The notes beneath the pieces were generated by a model. That model searched no databases and was not told the origin of the DNA. It worked only from the letters and a program-made list of their open reading frames with translations. 56,409 bases of DNA, taken from assembly GCA_015233785.1 (NCBI GenBank), contig JADFWT010000005.1:1-56409 (forward strand), given 5' to 3'. Of this stretch, positions 1-8,797 are shown in pieces (within the stretch, counting starts at the first letter, position 1; every line of letters starts with the position of its first letter). The position numbers were made by a program, and so were the translations under genes. The stretch comes from Magnetococcales bacterium (GTDB taxonomy: Bacteria > Pseudomonadota > Magnetococcia > Magnetococcales > JADFWT01).

Positions 1-195
1 GGTTCGGCTCACTTGGTTCATCAGGTCGGCACCGAGATCTTCTGTGGCTTGAATGGCCACCCGGTTCATAGTCCAGGCGGTAAACAGCCCGACACCGGCA
101 ATCAGAAGAAAAAACACCGTGGGCAGAAATTTCTGCATGGTGATGTGGCTACCGGTCAATTGTGGCTGAGGTGTGCGGGGATCGTGGGCTCTCAT
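1..195 (-). CDS. Membrane-anchored sensor/chemoreceptor-like protein, N-terminus only
   Basis: The reading frame starts at an ATG at 195 and runs off the left edge, so only about 65 residues are visible. A hydrophobic helix (FLPTVFFLLIAGVGLF) follows a short polar N-terminus. It is followed by a stretch like the start of a periplasmic sensor region (TEDLGADLMNQVSR). This layout is usual for methyl-accepting chemotaxis proteins and membrane histidine kinases, but no output domain is in view. A second in-frame ATG at 138, just before the helix, is an equally plausible start. The family cannot be decided from this fragment. Confidence 0.55.
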   Translation of the reverse strand, partial: MRAHDPRTPQPQLTGSHITMQKFLPTVFFLLIAGVGLFTAWTMNRVAIQATEDLGADLMNQVSRT

Positions 196-330
196 AGGAG
201 GGCTCTTTCCATCAATTTGTAGTGGAGAATAGAGGCAGCTATAGATGGGTAAATATACCACCATCTCAATATTGCAAGCTTATCAGTGTGGTAGTGGAAT
301 GGAAAGTTTCACGTCAGTGACGGGGCGGTT

Positions 331-355
331 GCCTTGCCTTGCCTTGCCTTGCCTT
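331..355. repeat. Pentanucleotide tandem repeat (GCCTT)x5
   Basis: Five perfect head-to-tail copies of GCCTT lie about 75 bases upstream of the start codon of the ion-channel gene at 430. A unit of five is not a multiple of three and the tract is noncoding in the proposed annotation. Copy-number slippage would therefore change promoter or leader spacing rather than a protein. No other simple repeat of this kind was noticed in the window. Confidence 0.85.
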
Positions 356-429
356 TCGGTTCCGTATATCGCATGTTGTGCCATACACTTGAATACCTCC
401 TGCCCTCCTGAACCAAGAGGTTCATCATC

Positions 430-1665
430 ATGCTATCTTTGAGATGGATGTTGCTATTGCTATGGGTATTGATAGGGGGCGCTGCACTCCCAGCCGTAGC
501 TTCTGTGGAACTTGCCGAAAAGAGGGGAGAGGATTGGAGTAAGATCCCCCCGCTTGGCGAGACCCCTTTGATGCGTCTCTCGCCAGCACTCTCTTCACAC
601 TCGGTTAAGTCAGCTATATCGGACCAGTCCAGAAGCAGTTCTGGGAAGCAGCACCCCATTTTTCAGAAGTTGGGCATTGCACCCGAAGCGTTGAGCGGTC
701 TTAATCTTCCGCCCCCTTCAGATGGACCGGTGCGCGTTAAAGTCGGCTTAAAAATTCTGACGATTCCCGAGGTGAATGAACCCCAGGAGAATTTTCATAT
801 CCATGCGGCCTATGATCTGGAGTGGTATGACCCGCGCTTGGCATCGAAGCAGCGTTCAAAGAGTACGCGGTTCCGTGAGGAGGAGGCATCACTGTTGATG
901 CGCTATATCTGGCGGCCGGATGTGGATTTCTTTAACGGCACAACGGCCCCGCAGATTGATAACAGAATGTTGATTGTTGAGCCGGATGGCTGGATGCGAC
1001 TACATGTGCTGTTAGATCTACCGCTCTCTTACCATAGCCATCTGCGTCTACTCCCCTTTGATGAGCAGGAGCTGCCGATTCTACTGGAGATATTTGGCGT
1101 TGGAGCCAATGAGGTGCTGTTGGAACCTCATCAAGAGCGTAGCGGCTATGAGCGCAGTTTTCTGCCCCCTGATTGGAATATTATTGAATTTAAATCTAAT
1201 AGTTCGCTACGTAAGGCAGATTTGCATGGGGATGGCATGGTCTCCCAGGTGGCGTTTCGGCTGCATGTCAAGCGAGATGGCCAATATTTTCTATGGCGTG
1301 TCATGCTGCCAATGGTGTTGGTAGTGATGGTGACCTGGTGGATCTACTGGGTTCCGGTGGAGGTGTTTGTCTCCCGGCTAGAGATCGGTTTGATCGGCAT
1401 TCTGACTTTGGTGGCGTTTAATCTCAGCGTCATGGATGCCATACCCAACATCTCCTATCTGACCCTTCTGGATCTGTTCTATTTGATAGGGTTGATGGCG
1501 ATATTTATAGCGGTGTTGGAGAGTCTGTGGCTCTCTCAGATGGCCAATGAGCAGGGAGAGATGGAACGTGCTCAGAAGATCAATAAACGCTTTCGCCACA
1601 TGGCTCCGGCGATGACGCTTCTGGCTTGGGGAAGTGTCTTGATGCTGCCGATGCTGATGGGATAA
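430..1665 (+). CDS. Prokaryotic pentameric ligand-gated ion channel (GLIC/ELIC type)
   Basis: 411 residues. Residues 1-25 are a signal peptide ending near AVAS. After a linker of about 70 residues comes the beta-sandwich ligand-binding domain, with family landmarks DLEWYDPRL, IWRPDVDFFN and LLPFDEQ. Four membrane helices follow; the M2 segment SRLEIGLIGILTLVAFNLSV resembles the pore helix of GLIC. The protein contains no cysteine, as expected for bacterial members, which lack the Cys loop. An AGAGG Shine-Dalgarno sequence at 416-420 supports the ATG at 430. Known bacterial homologues are proton- or amine-gated cation channels; the ligand here is unknown. The gene stands alone, with the pentamer repeat in its upstream region. 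Confidence 0.87.
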   Translation: MLSLRWMLLLLWVLIGGAALPAVASVELAEKRGEDWSKIPPLGETPLMRLSPALSSHSVKSAISDQSRSSSGKQHPIFQKLGIAPEALSGLNLPPPSDGPVRVKVGLKILTIPEVNEPQENFHIHAAYDLEWYDPRLASKQRSKSTRFREEEASLLMRYIWRPDVDFFNGTTAPQIDNRMLIVEPDGWMRLHVLLDLPLSYHSHLRLLPFDEQELPILLEIFGVGANEVLLEPHQERSGYERSFLPPDWNIIEFKSNSSLRKADLHGDGMVSQVAFRLHVKRDGQYFLWRVMLPMVLVVMVTWWIYWVPVEVFVSRLEIGLIGILTLVAFNLSVMDAIPNISYLTLLDLFYLIGLMAIFIAVLESLWLSQMANEQGEMERAQKINKRFRHMAPAMTLLAWGSVLMLPMLMG

Positions 1666-1670
1666 AGAGG

Positions 1671-1958
1671 CTAGAGACCCTCTTCATCCAGCAGCTTGTT
1701 CCAGCGCGGTGGTTTGGTTGGAAGAACAGACCAGATCCACGGCTGGCCACAGGCCCCATCGGCGATGACCTGGGCCAGCATTCTCAGTTGCCCTTCGGTC
1801 TCAAAGCGGATGAAGTCGGTGATGACCAGCAGCGTTTTAGGGCTGGACGGGGTGGCCTTGTCGTTGGCCGATGTGGGTTCAATATCGCCCAGGTAGAGAA
1901 AACGCAGCGCCTCCACCTCACGAAGGGCCTGGACCGAACCAACCTGTGGTCGAACCAT
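1671..1958 (-). CDS. Conserved-looking hypothetical protein, 95 aa
   Basis: A 95-residue soluble protein convergent with the channel gene and ending five bases after its stop. Composition is protein-like, with alternating strand and helix segments (ALRFLYLGDIEPT, LLVITDFIRFETEGQLRMLAQVIAD). There is no signal peptide or membrane helix and no motif I recognise. The ribosome site upstream of the ATG at 1958 is weak. The opposite-strand frame over the same bases looks less protein-like, so the minus strand is preferred. Confidence 0.5.
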   Translation of the reverse strand: MVRPQVGSVQALREVEALRFLYLGDIEPTSANDKATPSSPKTLLVITDFIRFETEGQLRMLAQVIADGACGQPWIWSVLPTKPPRWNKLLDEEGL

Positions 1959-2274
1959 TATCAGCTGGGTTTTTCAATATTTTATCGATTATTTCGATGG
2001 GAAAAGCGGTCGATCGGTCGGTTCGAGAAGGTTAAGTTCAAACGCCGATGGCCAGTAGCGGACGGAACATCACCAACAGGATGAAGACATATAATCTCAT
2101 CCAACTACGGCAACCCAACGCAACTGCACGGCGTAAACCCACTATAAAACAATAAAATCAATTATATACTTGGAATCAGCAACCCACCTTAGGAACAACT
2201 TGTTTTTGACAGTCACTTTGCACGACGTCATCATGACGAATCTACCTATCCATCGAAGTGGGTTCGGGATTTAT
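1959..2274. other. Intergenic region, AT-rich in its right half
   Basis: About 316 bases between two divergently read genes. The stretch from about 2085 to 2180 is clearly richer in A and T than its surroundings and probably holds the promoter of the membrane-protein gene that follows. In-frame TTG (2170) and ATG (2233) codons could extend that gene into this region. A 20-codon minus-strand frame (2038-2100) encodes a hydrophobic peptide, but I found no ribosome site that convinces me. No other structure seen. Confidence 0.4.
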
Positions 2275-4221
2275 ATGCCAGACGCCATGCCCTTTACGCC
2301 TCTCTCCGACACGCTTCTGCCGCCCCCTTTTTCATCGCTGATAGCCCTTCTGTTCGTTGTGGGGCTTTGGGGCGTTGGTCATCTGTTGGCGGGGCGGTTG
2401 TGGCACCCCGCAGATCGGCACAATCCGGTGTGGAATCGGTCGGTGGATGGACGGCACTGGGCGTTTGGATTTGTCATCGTGACTGCCGCCTTGAGCGCTC
2501 TGGTCCAGATGGTTGGGCTGCTGGGGGGCGGATCGCATGGGCTGCTGGCAACCATGGGAGGGCTGTTTGTGGGGGTGGGGGTGGCGGCTACCCTCTTCAT
2601 GCTACCGGCAGGGGGGCAGGCCCTAAAACGTCTGTGGCGGGAGAATCTCCACTGGGAGCAACGTCTAGGGTGGGGGCTCTGCCTGCTGATTCTCATAGGG
2701 TTGGGAGCCGTCACCTTGGGGCCGCCCATTGGCTCGGATTCCATGGCCTACCATTTGGCGGAACCGGCCCGCTGGCTGCGTGAAGAGGCCATCACCGAAG
2801 CCCCACCTCACGCCATGTTTAGCCGCTTGATGGGGCTGGGTGAGGTGTTGATTTGGGTTGGCCTTGCCCTGGGTAGCGATGTGGTGAGCGCCCTGTTGCA
2901 GCTCTCGGGCCTGCTGGTGGCCTGGATCGCCCTGGATGCCATGGCGCGGGATTGGAATGGACGGCTGTTGGCCGCGCTTTTTGTTCTCTCTACGCCGCTC
3001 ATTGTGTCGTTTGTCCCCAACCAGAAGCCACAGATGCTGCCCATGGCCCTGATGGTGTTGGTGTTGACCACCCTGGCCGGGGATCGAAATCTACGCACCC
3101 CCTCCTCTGCTGAGAGAAAAAGCACCGCCCTGGATAGTTCAACATGGGGGGCCATGTTGATTGTGCTTCTGTTTGCTATCGGTCAGAAACACGCCTTCCT
3201 GATTTCTGGTGGTGTGGTGGGATTCGCGGTGTTGGTGCGCGGCTGGCAGGTGGGACGACTGCCTCTGATTCTCACCGCTGGGGCGCTGGTCTTTATGGTG
3301 ATTCTTGCGCCGCTCTATGGGCGCAATCTGCTCTTCTATGGTGATCCACTTGCGCCGCTGCTCAGCGCCTGGTTATCGGGTGCGACCCCGGATGCGCTGG
3401 GGTTTGCCGCCTATCTGCACACCTTCAGAGAGAGCTATCTGGAGGGGTCTCCATGGCTGCGCTTTTTCGTTGGCCACGCCGTTCCACTCTCCCCCGAGTT
3501 CTTTGTCGAGATTCTGGGTGTCGGCCTCTACGCCTCGCTGTGGACGCTGCCTCATCGCACCATGCCTCAGGTGCGCTGGCTGTTGATTCCCGCCGGGTGC
3601 GGTGCGCTTCTCTTCGTCCTGACCGGCAACATCACCGCCCGCTACTACACAGAGTTCCATCTGATGGCCGGGGCGGCGGTGGTCACCATCCCCTGGGGGC
3701 GTAGCGTGCTGCTGTTGCGTCGTCTGCTCACTGTCCAGGCGCTTGTGGTGGCGGTCATTGCCCTGAGCGGTGCGGCGATGCTCTTTCCCGGAGCCTTGCG
3801 CCCCGCTTGGCGGCATCAGGTGATGGAGAAGCGCTCGTTTGGCTATGCGGAGAATCTACGGCTGGATCGCATGCTGCCACTGGATGCCGTCATCCTCCCT
3901 TATGAGCGGGTCAATTACGCTTTTCTACCGCGCCGTTCGGTCTTCTTTGATGGCGGTTTCTGGATTCCCGATGATCTATTTGTCGCCCGTCTGCGCGAGA
4001 GCATAACCCGCCATGGCGTCACCCATATGTTGGTTGAAGAGCCGGTGGTTAAGGGGGTTGATTTTCGCCTCTGCATGCCGCTCGGCTCTCTGCAAGAGAT
4101 CACCAGTTATCGAGCCGGCCTTAACCCGTTCCATGAAGTGCGGACCAAACGAACCCTGCTGTTGATCACGCTGGATCCAGAGCGTCCCGGATGTCCGCTG
4201 GCGAGGGGCGGGTCGGTGTGA
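2275..4221 (+). CDS. Polytopic membrane protein, GT-C glycosyltransferase-like
   Basis: About 648 residues with many hydrophobic helices over roughly the first 540, then a soluble C-terminal domain. The loop GSDSMAYHLAEPARWL (Asp155 from this start) resembles the acidic lumenal loop between the first helices of GT-C enzymes (ArnT/PMT type), which use polyprenyl-phosphate-linked sugars. NQKPQMLPMALM and NITARYYTEFH also fit this fold. I infer a glycosyl transfer role on the outer face of the inner membrane; the acceptor is unknown. The ATG at 2275 is chosen because GGGAT precedes it; 2233 (ATG) and 2170 (TTG) are alternatives. It converges with the kinase gene after a one-base gap. Confidence 0.65.
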   Translation: MPDAMPFTPLSDTLLPPPFSSLIALLFVVGLWGVGHLLAGRLWHPADRHNPVWNRSVDGRHWAFGFVIVTAALSALVQMVGLLGGGSHGLLATMGGLFVGVGVAATLFMLPAGGQALKRLWRENLHWEQRLGWGLCLLILIGLGAVTLGPPIGSDSMAYHLAEPARWLREEAITEAPPHAMFSRLMGLGEVLIWVGLALGSDVVSALLQLSGLLVAWIALDAMARDWNGRLLAALFVLSTPLIVSFVPNQKPQMLPMALMVLVLTTLAGDRNLRTPSSAERKSTALDSSTWGAMLIVLLFAIGQKHAFLISGGVVGFAVLVRGWQVGRLPLILTAGALVFMVILAPLYGRNLLFYGDPLAPLLSAWLSGATPDALGFAAYLHTFRESYLEGSPWLRFFVGHAVPLSPEFFVEILGVGLYASLWTLPHRTMPQVRWLLIPAGCGALLFVLTGNITARYYTEFHLMAGAAVVTIPWGRSVLLLRRLLTVQALVVAVIALSGAAMLFPGALRPAWRHQVMEKRSFGYAENLRLDRMLPLDAVILPYERVNYAFLPRRSVFFDGGFWIPDDLFVARLRESITRHGVTHMLVEEPVVKGVDFRLCMPLGSLQEITSYRAGLNPFHEVRTKRTLLLITLDPERPGCPLARGGSV

Positions 4222-4222
4222 T

Positions 4223-5404
4223 TCAGATCGGGGATGAGGCGTCGTCCGGGGTGGCCTCGGGGAAGTGGCGCTCCAGCAGCGCCTGAGCCTGCTCTAGATT
4301 GCAAAAGTCGAGGGCGTAGACATGGCCGCTGGTGAGCAGGGAAAGAAAGAAATCCACCGATTCGCGGGTCAGGTCGCTGTTCTGAACTGCAAAGCCATCC
4401 ACCTGCATGCCGCTTAACGCCTCGAAGGGCTCCAGGTGGCGCACTGCGGTGGTGCAGTCGGCATCATATCGGGGGAAAATTATGGTGACATCGCCCAGGC
4501 TCTCAAGCGGGATAGGGTGCCGACCGGGATGGGGCGATGGGATGTACTTGACCGGCCCTTTACCGCCCACGTCCTGAATGAATTCATGCAGCTGATCAAA
4601 ACCGGGATGGTGCGCCCTGCCGAAAAAGTAGCTGTTGGCCTTCAGGCTCGACGCAGTGGGCACCGGCAGTAGATGCGGCGGATCCATTTTGAAATAGAGC
4701 GTATCGTCCGCCAGCAACTTGTAGCCCTGGTGGGCAAAATGCGCCGCCAGGGTGCTCTTGCCGCTACCGCTCTGGGCAAAGAAAAGCAGCAGTCTCTTGC
4801 CTCTCTGCACCGCAGAGGCGTGAAAGGCGATATCCACATCGGGGTTGGTCAGAAAAGAGAGCTGCATGGCGGTGGCGTTCAGAAATGGCCCCAAGCGGGG
4901 GATGGTATCCAGACGGTAGGCGATACGTTCGCAGCTGGAGCGCATCAGGTAATGCGCCCCATCACGCCATACATGCAACTCACCCAGAGAAGGGGTTTCA
5001 TCACCGCTTCTCAGATGGCCGAAAAGCTCTTCGGCCACGCCGACCAGCGCCTGATCATAGACCGATAGCGTAAAGCCTCCGCCCGCCAACTGGAGAGGCC
5101 ATCGGGCCAGGGGGGGCTCTTGGGGCGGGCGCTGCTGGTGCTGGACAAAATAGTCAACGGTGTTTTTGAACGCAGGCTTCTCATCGGCCACATCAAAGCG
5201 ATCGATAATCCGCTCAATGGCCGCCGCCTCCAGGGGCAAATCCTGCTGAACCGCCTCAATCACCACCGGCGTCGAGAGCCCCGCCTTGAGTAGGTTCCAG
5301 ATATAGGCCGCCGCCGGATTAAGCACCAAAAATCGGTGGTTGTGGGGCCAGTAAAGCACCATACAGTAGGGGTACTCGAACTCAAGGGGTACAACAGGCT
5401 TCAT
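4223..5404 (-). CDS. PqqD-domain / HprK-like kinase fusion protein
   Basis: 393 residues. Residues about 15-70 look like a PqqD fold (FLVLNPAAAYIWNLLKAGLS, then a short helical tail), the peptide-binding domain of RiPP systems. From about 190 comes an HPr-kinase-like P-loop domain: HASAVQRGKRLLLFFAQSGS precedes the Walker A motif GSGKST (212-217), with LLADD at 230-234. The ATG at 5404 overlaps the upstream stop as ATGA, indicating translational coupling. HprK-related kinases encoded with PqqD-like proteins and NTP_transf_5 proteins are a recognised but uncharacterised association; here PqqD and kinase are one chain. Substrate unknown; the small peptide encoded at 6759 is the natural candidate. 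Confidence 0.8.
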   Translation of the reverse strand: MKPVVPLEFEYPYCMVLYWPHNHRFLVLNPAAAYIWNLLKAGLSTPVVIEAVQQDLPLEAAAIERIIDRFDVADEKPAFKNTVDYFVQHQQRPPQEPPLARWPLQLAGGGFTLSVYDQALVGVAEELFGHLRSGDETPSLGELHVWRDGAHYLMRSSCERIAYRLDTIPRLGPFLNATAMQLSFLTNPDVDIAFHASAVQRGKRLLLFFAQSGSGKSTLAAHFAHQGYKLLADDTLYFKMDPPHLLPVPTASSLKANSYFFGRAHHPGFDQLHEFIQDVGGKGPVKYIPSPHPGRHPIPLESLGDVTIIFPRYDADCTTAVRHLEPFEALSGMQVDGFAVQNSDLTRESVDFFLSLLTSGHVYALDFCNLEQAQALLERHFPEATPDDASSPI

Positions 5405-6549
5405 CCTTGGGTATCCTTTGATGTGCGCCGCGCCTCCTTGAGCCAGTCGGCAGCGATGCGCCAACGTGTGCGCCATAAGGGGATGCGACCGGGCTCGGTG
5501 CGAAATTTCTGTTCAATCTTAGCGCTGGACATCTCTTCGAACATTTCACTCAGAAAGAAGAGCCCTTTTTCTAAACGGGGGAACCCTTTCTGGAGGGTGG
5601 CACGATGGTAGTACAGGGGCCGGGATGGGAATTTCGCCGCCGGAAACAGATGGGGTGCAACCAGATTCAGGCGCTGGGCCAGCGTCAGGTAAGATTGAAA
5701 CGCCCTGAGCATTCGAACTGTCTGGAGCCTGGCATGCAACGCCTCTACATTCAGATCATCACGGTAATGGTGAAGCAGCCAGGCGAAGTGATGCAGATTT
5801 TTCAGCGGCAGCGCGCCGATACGGTGGCTGTGGTCCAGATATTGGCTGTGAAAAAAGCTGAACAGCAGCTCGTTGTCGGCGGAGAGTGTGTGGTATTCAA
5901 TGCCGTCGGTTTGATGTAGAAAGGCGCTCTGCCACAGCGCCTCGGCCTCGAAGGGATCATTTTCACGCCACGTTTCACAGAGGCTGACATGGGCCTCCAT
6001 CGCCCCCATCTCCCCGGCGCGATTCATCAGCGGAAGATGGCGGCCAAAGTAATCACTCTCCAGAAAACCGGGGTAGAAATCCTCCCCCCCCGGCGTGTAG
6101 CCCAGTTTCTCCATGGTTTCAAAGACGATGCGCCGCTCATGGTCCTGAATCAAGAAATCAATATCGAGCATGCATCGCATGGCAGGGCTCGGAAAAATGG
6201 GCTGAAACAGGGCCACCGATCCCTTGATAAGCATCGGCTTAATCCCCTGTTGATTCAGGTGGCCGATCAGCTCGATCGTCTGCTTTTTAAGGTGCTGATT
6301 GCGGATCAGATTCTGGTCAGAGAGATAGGCCAGCAGCCCCAATATATCATCATCCAGAGGGGTCTCCGGCTGGTGACGCTGAAGGGCGTCGTGCAGGGCT
6401 GGTCCTAGAAAGGCGTTGACGGCCCGCTGCCAAAGGGGCGTCCACTCCTCTGGGGCAAGGACTGGTTGGGCGTTCTGTCCCGGCACATGGTGGGGGCTCA
6501 ACAGATGATACATATAGACCAGTTGCCGCCGGGTGCTTAAACTGCCCAT
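5401..6549 (-). CDS. NTP_transf_5-family nucleotidyltransferase-like protein
   Basis: 382 residues, soluble. The core has LIKGSVALF (from residue 107) and RCMLDIDFLI (125-134), the G-S and D-x-D signature of this nucleotidyltransferase-fold family, which transfers or hydrolyses nucleotides on an unknown acceptor. The C-terminal half is helical with aromatic clusters. The ATG at 6549 has GAGTGAGGTG upstream at good spacing; a GTG six bases upstream is less likely. The gene is first in a two-gene operon and overlaps the PqqD/kinase gene by four bases. Such proteins occur beside PqqD proteins in lasso-peptide-like and HprK-related loci, which suggests peptide or carrier modification. Confidence 0.78.
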   Translation of the reverse strand: MGSLSTRRQLVYMYHLLSPHHVPGQNAQPVLAPEEWTPLWQRAVNAFLGPALHDALQRHQPETPLDDDILGLLAYLSDQNLIRNQHLKKQTIELIGHLNQQGIKPMLIKGSVALFQPIFPSPAMRCMLDIDFLIQDHERRIVFETMEKLGYTPGGEDFYPGFLESDYFGRHLPLMNRAGEMGAMEAHVSLCETWRENDPFEAEALWQSAFLHQTDGIEYHTLSADNELLFSFFHSQYLDHSHRIGALPLKNLHHFAWLLHHYRDDLNVEALHARLQTVRMLRAFQSYLTLAQRLNLVAPHLFPAAKFPSRPLYYHRATLQKGFPRLEKGLFFLSEMFEEMSSAKIEQKFRTEPGRIPLWRTRWRIAADWLKEARRTSKDTQG

Positions 6550-6758
6550 AATCACCTCACTCCATCGTTATTTGACGAACCCTAATCTATCAGCATGTTG
6601 AAACATTAGGCAAATTCATCTGGACTTGAATCTGATCCATGGCTATAGTCGACAGGTGGTATAGTGATCGTTTAGCCGTAGGCGTGATGTGCTGTTTACG
6701 GATTGTGACGTCCGCACAACGGGGTCTCCATTCCCCCTCTTTTTTAAGGATAGAACCA

Positions 6759-6947
6759 ATGTCAGAACTGAAAAATCACGACATGACCGACTCGAAAACT
6801 CCAGAAGGCCAGTCCGAGCAGGATGCGGTTCTCACCACCCGCCGTGACATGCTGAAGAAATTTGGCGCAGCTGCCCTGGCTGTATCGCCTCTGGTGATCT
6901 CCAGCACCGCTCAAGCTGGCTTGCCCACCGTCGGTACGCGCATCTAA
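6759..6947 (+). CDS. Small Tat-signal-like peptide, candidate precursor peptide
   Basis: 62 residues. The N-terminal 26 are polar and acidic. Then comes TTRRDMLKKFGAAALAV, a twin-arginine motif (T-R-R-x-M-L-K) followed by a weakly hydrophobic stretch, then STAQA, a good signal-peptidase site, leaving GLPTVGTRI. The predicted mature product would be nine residues. AAGGA at 6746-6750 lies eight bases before the ATG. The gene is divergent from the PqqD/kinase and nucleotidyltransferase genes and lies 60 bases upstream of the CDP-alcohol transferase gene. It may be the substrate of the modification genes, or a membrane-inserted Tat-type anchor. No known family is recognised. Confidence 0.62.
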   Translation: MSELKNHDMTDSKTPEGQSEQDAVLTTRRDMLKKFGAAALAVSPLVISSTAQAGLPTVGTRI

Positions 6948-7007
6948 ACCGGATATCACCTCTCCCCGCCTGCCGTTCCCGGTTTCGGGGATGAGGGGGG
7001 AGCTGTT

Positions 7008-7628
7008 GTGATTGATGGTCTTTATAAACCCGTTCTGGATCGCTTTTGGGAGCGTTTGGCCCAAGGGTTGGTCCGGGTCGGGTTTTCTGCAAATGGCGTC
7101 ACCTGGACCGGGTTGGTTCTGGCGGTCATCATCTCCATTGGCTACCTGTTCTATCCCAATTCGCTGCTGTTTGGCAGCGCCATGCTGGTCGTAGTGGCCT
7201 TTGATGCCCTGGATGGGGCGGTGGCCCGCATTACCGGTACGTGCAGCCAATATGGTGGCTATCTGGACGCCGTGGTGGATCGCTATCAGGAGATCTTCTA
7301 TCTGCTGGCCATCGGCTGGGTGCATCACTGCTGGCCGGAGGTGTTTATCCTGGCCACCGGTTCCCTGCTTACCAGCTACAACAAAGCCCGCACCGCCATC
7401 GAGCGCCCCATCGATAACAATAAATGGCCCGATCTTCTGGAGCGGATGGAGCGCATGATTCTGCTCTCTGTGGGCCTGATCCTCTCCTACTGGATCACCG
7501 CTCCCTTTGGCTGGGAACGGCTCTTTCTGGTGGATTATCTGCTGGTGCTAGGTCTGTTGACCCATTTGACCGCCTTTCAACGCTTTCTACGCGCCCGCCG
7601 TCTGCTGCTGGAGGATAGATCCGATTGA
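7008..7628 (+). CDS. CDP-alcohol phosphatidyltransferase (possible inositol lipid synthase)
   Basis: 206 residues with several membrane helices. The complete family motif DxxDGxxAR-x8-GxxxDxxxD spans residues 66-91 (DALDGAVAR ... GGYLDAVVD), so it should be active. The family moves a phosphatidyl group from CDP-diacylglycerol to an alcohol or sugar phosphate. Sequence alone does not fix the acceptor. An inositol-phosphate synthase gene and a CdsA-like gene in the same locus, and a PimA-like enzyme directly downstream, favour inositol phosphate. The start is GTG with a strong AGGGGGGAG site upstream. The stop overlaps the next start codon by four bases (TTGA). Confidence 0.83.
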   Translation: MIDGLYKPVLDRFWERLAQGLVRVGFSANGVTWTGLVLAVIISIGYLFYPNSLLFGSAMLVVVAFDALDGAVARITGTCSQYGGYLDAVVDRYQEIFYLLAIGWVHHCWPEVFILATGSLLTSYNKARTAIERPIDNNKWPDLLERMERMILLSVGLILSYWITAPFGWERLFLVDYLLVLGLLTHLTAFQRFLRARRLLLEDRSD

Positions 7629-8791
7629 AGATCGCCTTCGTCTGCCCCTACGACATCCGCCGACCGGGCGGTGTGCTGCGCCATATGTTGGATATCATTG
7701 CCCAACTACGTGAGCACGGGGATCAGGTGACGTTGATTGCCCCCGGCCTGGAGCTGCCCCCGCCGCTGAACCTACCCCTGAAGCTGATCGGTCGCAAACG
7801 GGCCATCCGTATCAATCATGGAGAGTCCGATATCACCCTGTTGTGGGGCGACGAGCGCCGGGAACTGAACCAGTTTCTAGAGCAGGAAGCATTCGATCTG
7901 ATCCATTTTCACACCGTCTGGGAGCCGTTTCTGCCGTTGCAAATTCTCTGGGCCTCCCTGCAACTACGCAAACAGGGGCGCATTGCCACGCGCCATGTGG
8001 CCACCTTCCATGAGACCCCGCCCGACAGCGTGCTGGGATGGCTGCTGCGGCGCATCTATTGGGGCCTGAGTTGGCTGCTCTATCACGGGCTGGATGAGGT
8101 GATCGCCGTCTCTGACTCCGCCGCCGCCCATCTCTATCGCCGGGCCGACCTGCCGATCCATAACCTCTCGACCTGCGCCGACTTTCAGTCCTTTTTGGAT
8201 CAGCCCCCTTTGGATCAACCAGGTCCCCATGGCGATACCTTTCAGCGGGTGCGCATTCTGTTTGTCGGGCGCATGGATGAGCGTAAGGGGGTGCTGATTC
8301 TGCTGCGAGCCTACCATCTGTTGGTGCAGGAGGGGTTACCGGTGGCGTTAACCCTGGCGGGGGATGGGGTACAGGCGGGTCAGGCACAGACCATGATCAA
8401 GCAACTGAAACTGCCCCATGTCACCCTGCTGGGACGCTTTGAGGAGGGACTGAAACCGACCATCTATGCCAACTGTGATCTATGCTGCGCCCCGGCCCCC
8501 TTTGGCGAGAGCTTTGGACTGGTCCTCACCGAGGCGATGGCCAGCGGCAAGCCGGTGGTAGCCGCCGCCAATGTCGGCTATCAACAGGTACTGGCCGAGC
8601 AGGCCGAGGATCTATTGTGTCAGCCGGGGAGTGTGGAGGATCTGCGCGATAAGCTGAGGCGTTTGGTGCTGAATCCGGCCCTTCGCCAGCGCCTGGGCGT
8701 GTGGGGACGGCAGGAGGCGCAACGCTATGATTGCCGGTCCTATCTGCCGCGACTACGGCGGGTCTATAAGGCGGCATTGGAGCGCGCCTAA
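7625..8791 (+). CDS. GT4 glycosyltransferase, PimA-like
   Basis: 388 residues, GT-B fold. The N-terminus IAFVCPYDIRRPGGVLRHML closely resembles the start of mycobacterial PimA, which mannosylates phosphatidylinositol. The C-terminal half has the donor-site elements FVGRMDERKG, LAGDG and ESFGLVLTEAMASGKP (the E-x7-E motif). The start is TTG at 7625, overlapping the previous stop, with GGAGG upstream. Coupling to a CDP-alcohol phosphatidyltransferase supports a role in glycosylating the head group of that enzyme's lipid product on the cytoplasmic face. Sugar donor and position are not predictable. Confidence 0.83.
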   Translation: MKIAFVCPYDIRRPGGVLRHMLDIIAQLREHGDQVTLIAPGLELPPPLNLPLKLIGRKRAIRINHGESDITLLWGDERRELNQFLEQEAFDLIHFHTVWEPFLPLQILWASLQLRKQGRIATRHVATFHETPPDSVLGWLLRRIYWGLSWLLYHGLDEVIAVSDSAAAHLYRRADLPIHNLSTCADFQSFLDQPPLDQPGPHGDTFQRVRILFVGRMDERKGVLILLRAYHLLVQEGLPVALTLAGDGVQAGQAQTMIKQLKLPHVTLLGRFEEGLKPTIYANCDLCCAPAPFGESFGLVLTEAMASGKPVVAAANVGYQQVLAEQAEDLLCQPGSVEDLRDKLRRLVLNPALRQRLGVWGRQEAQRYDCRSYLPRLRRVYKAALERA

Positions 8792-8797
8792 TCTACC

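Noticed and set aside
309-659. Minus-strand 116-codon frame over the start of the ion-channel gene
   Set aside because: It overlaps the signal peptide of a well-supported gene, reads through the pentamer repeat and shows no protein-like pattern.
2038-2100. 20-codon minus-strand frame encoding a hydrophobic peptide
   Set aside because: No credible ribosome site and very short; could arise by chance in this region.
7833-8387. Long minus-strand frame inside the GT4 gene
   Set aside because: Rich in Pro, Arg and Ala and antisense to an enzyme with clear motifs; a codon-bias shadow.
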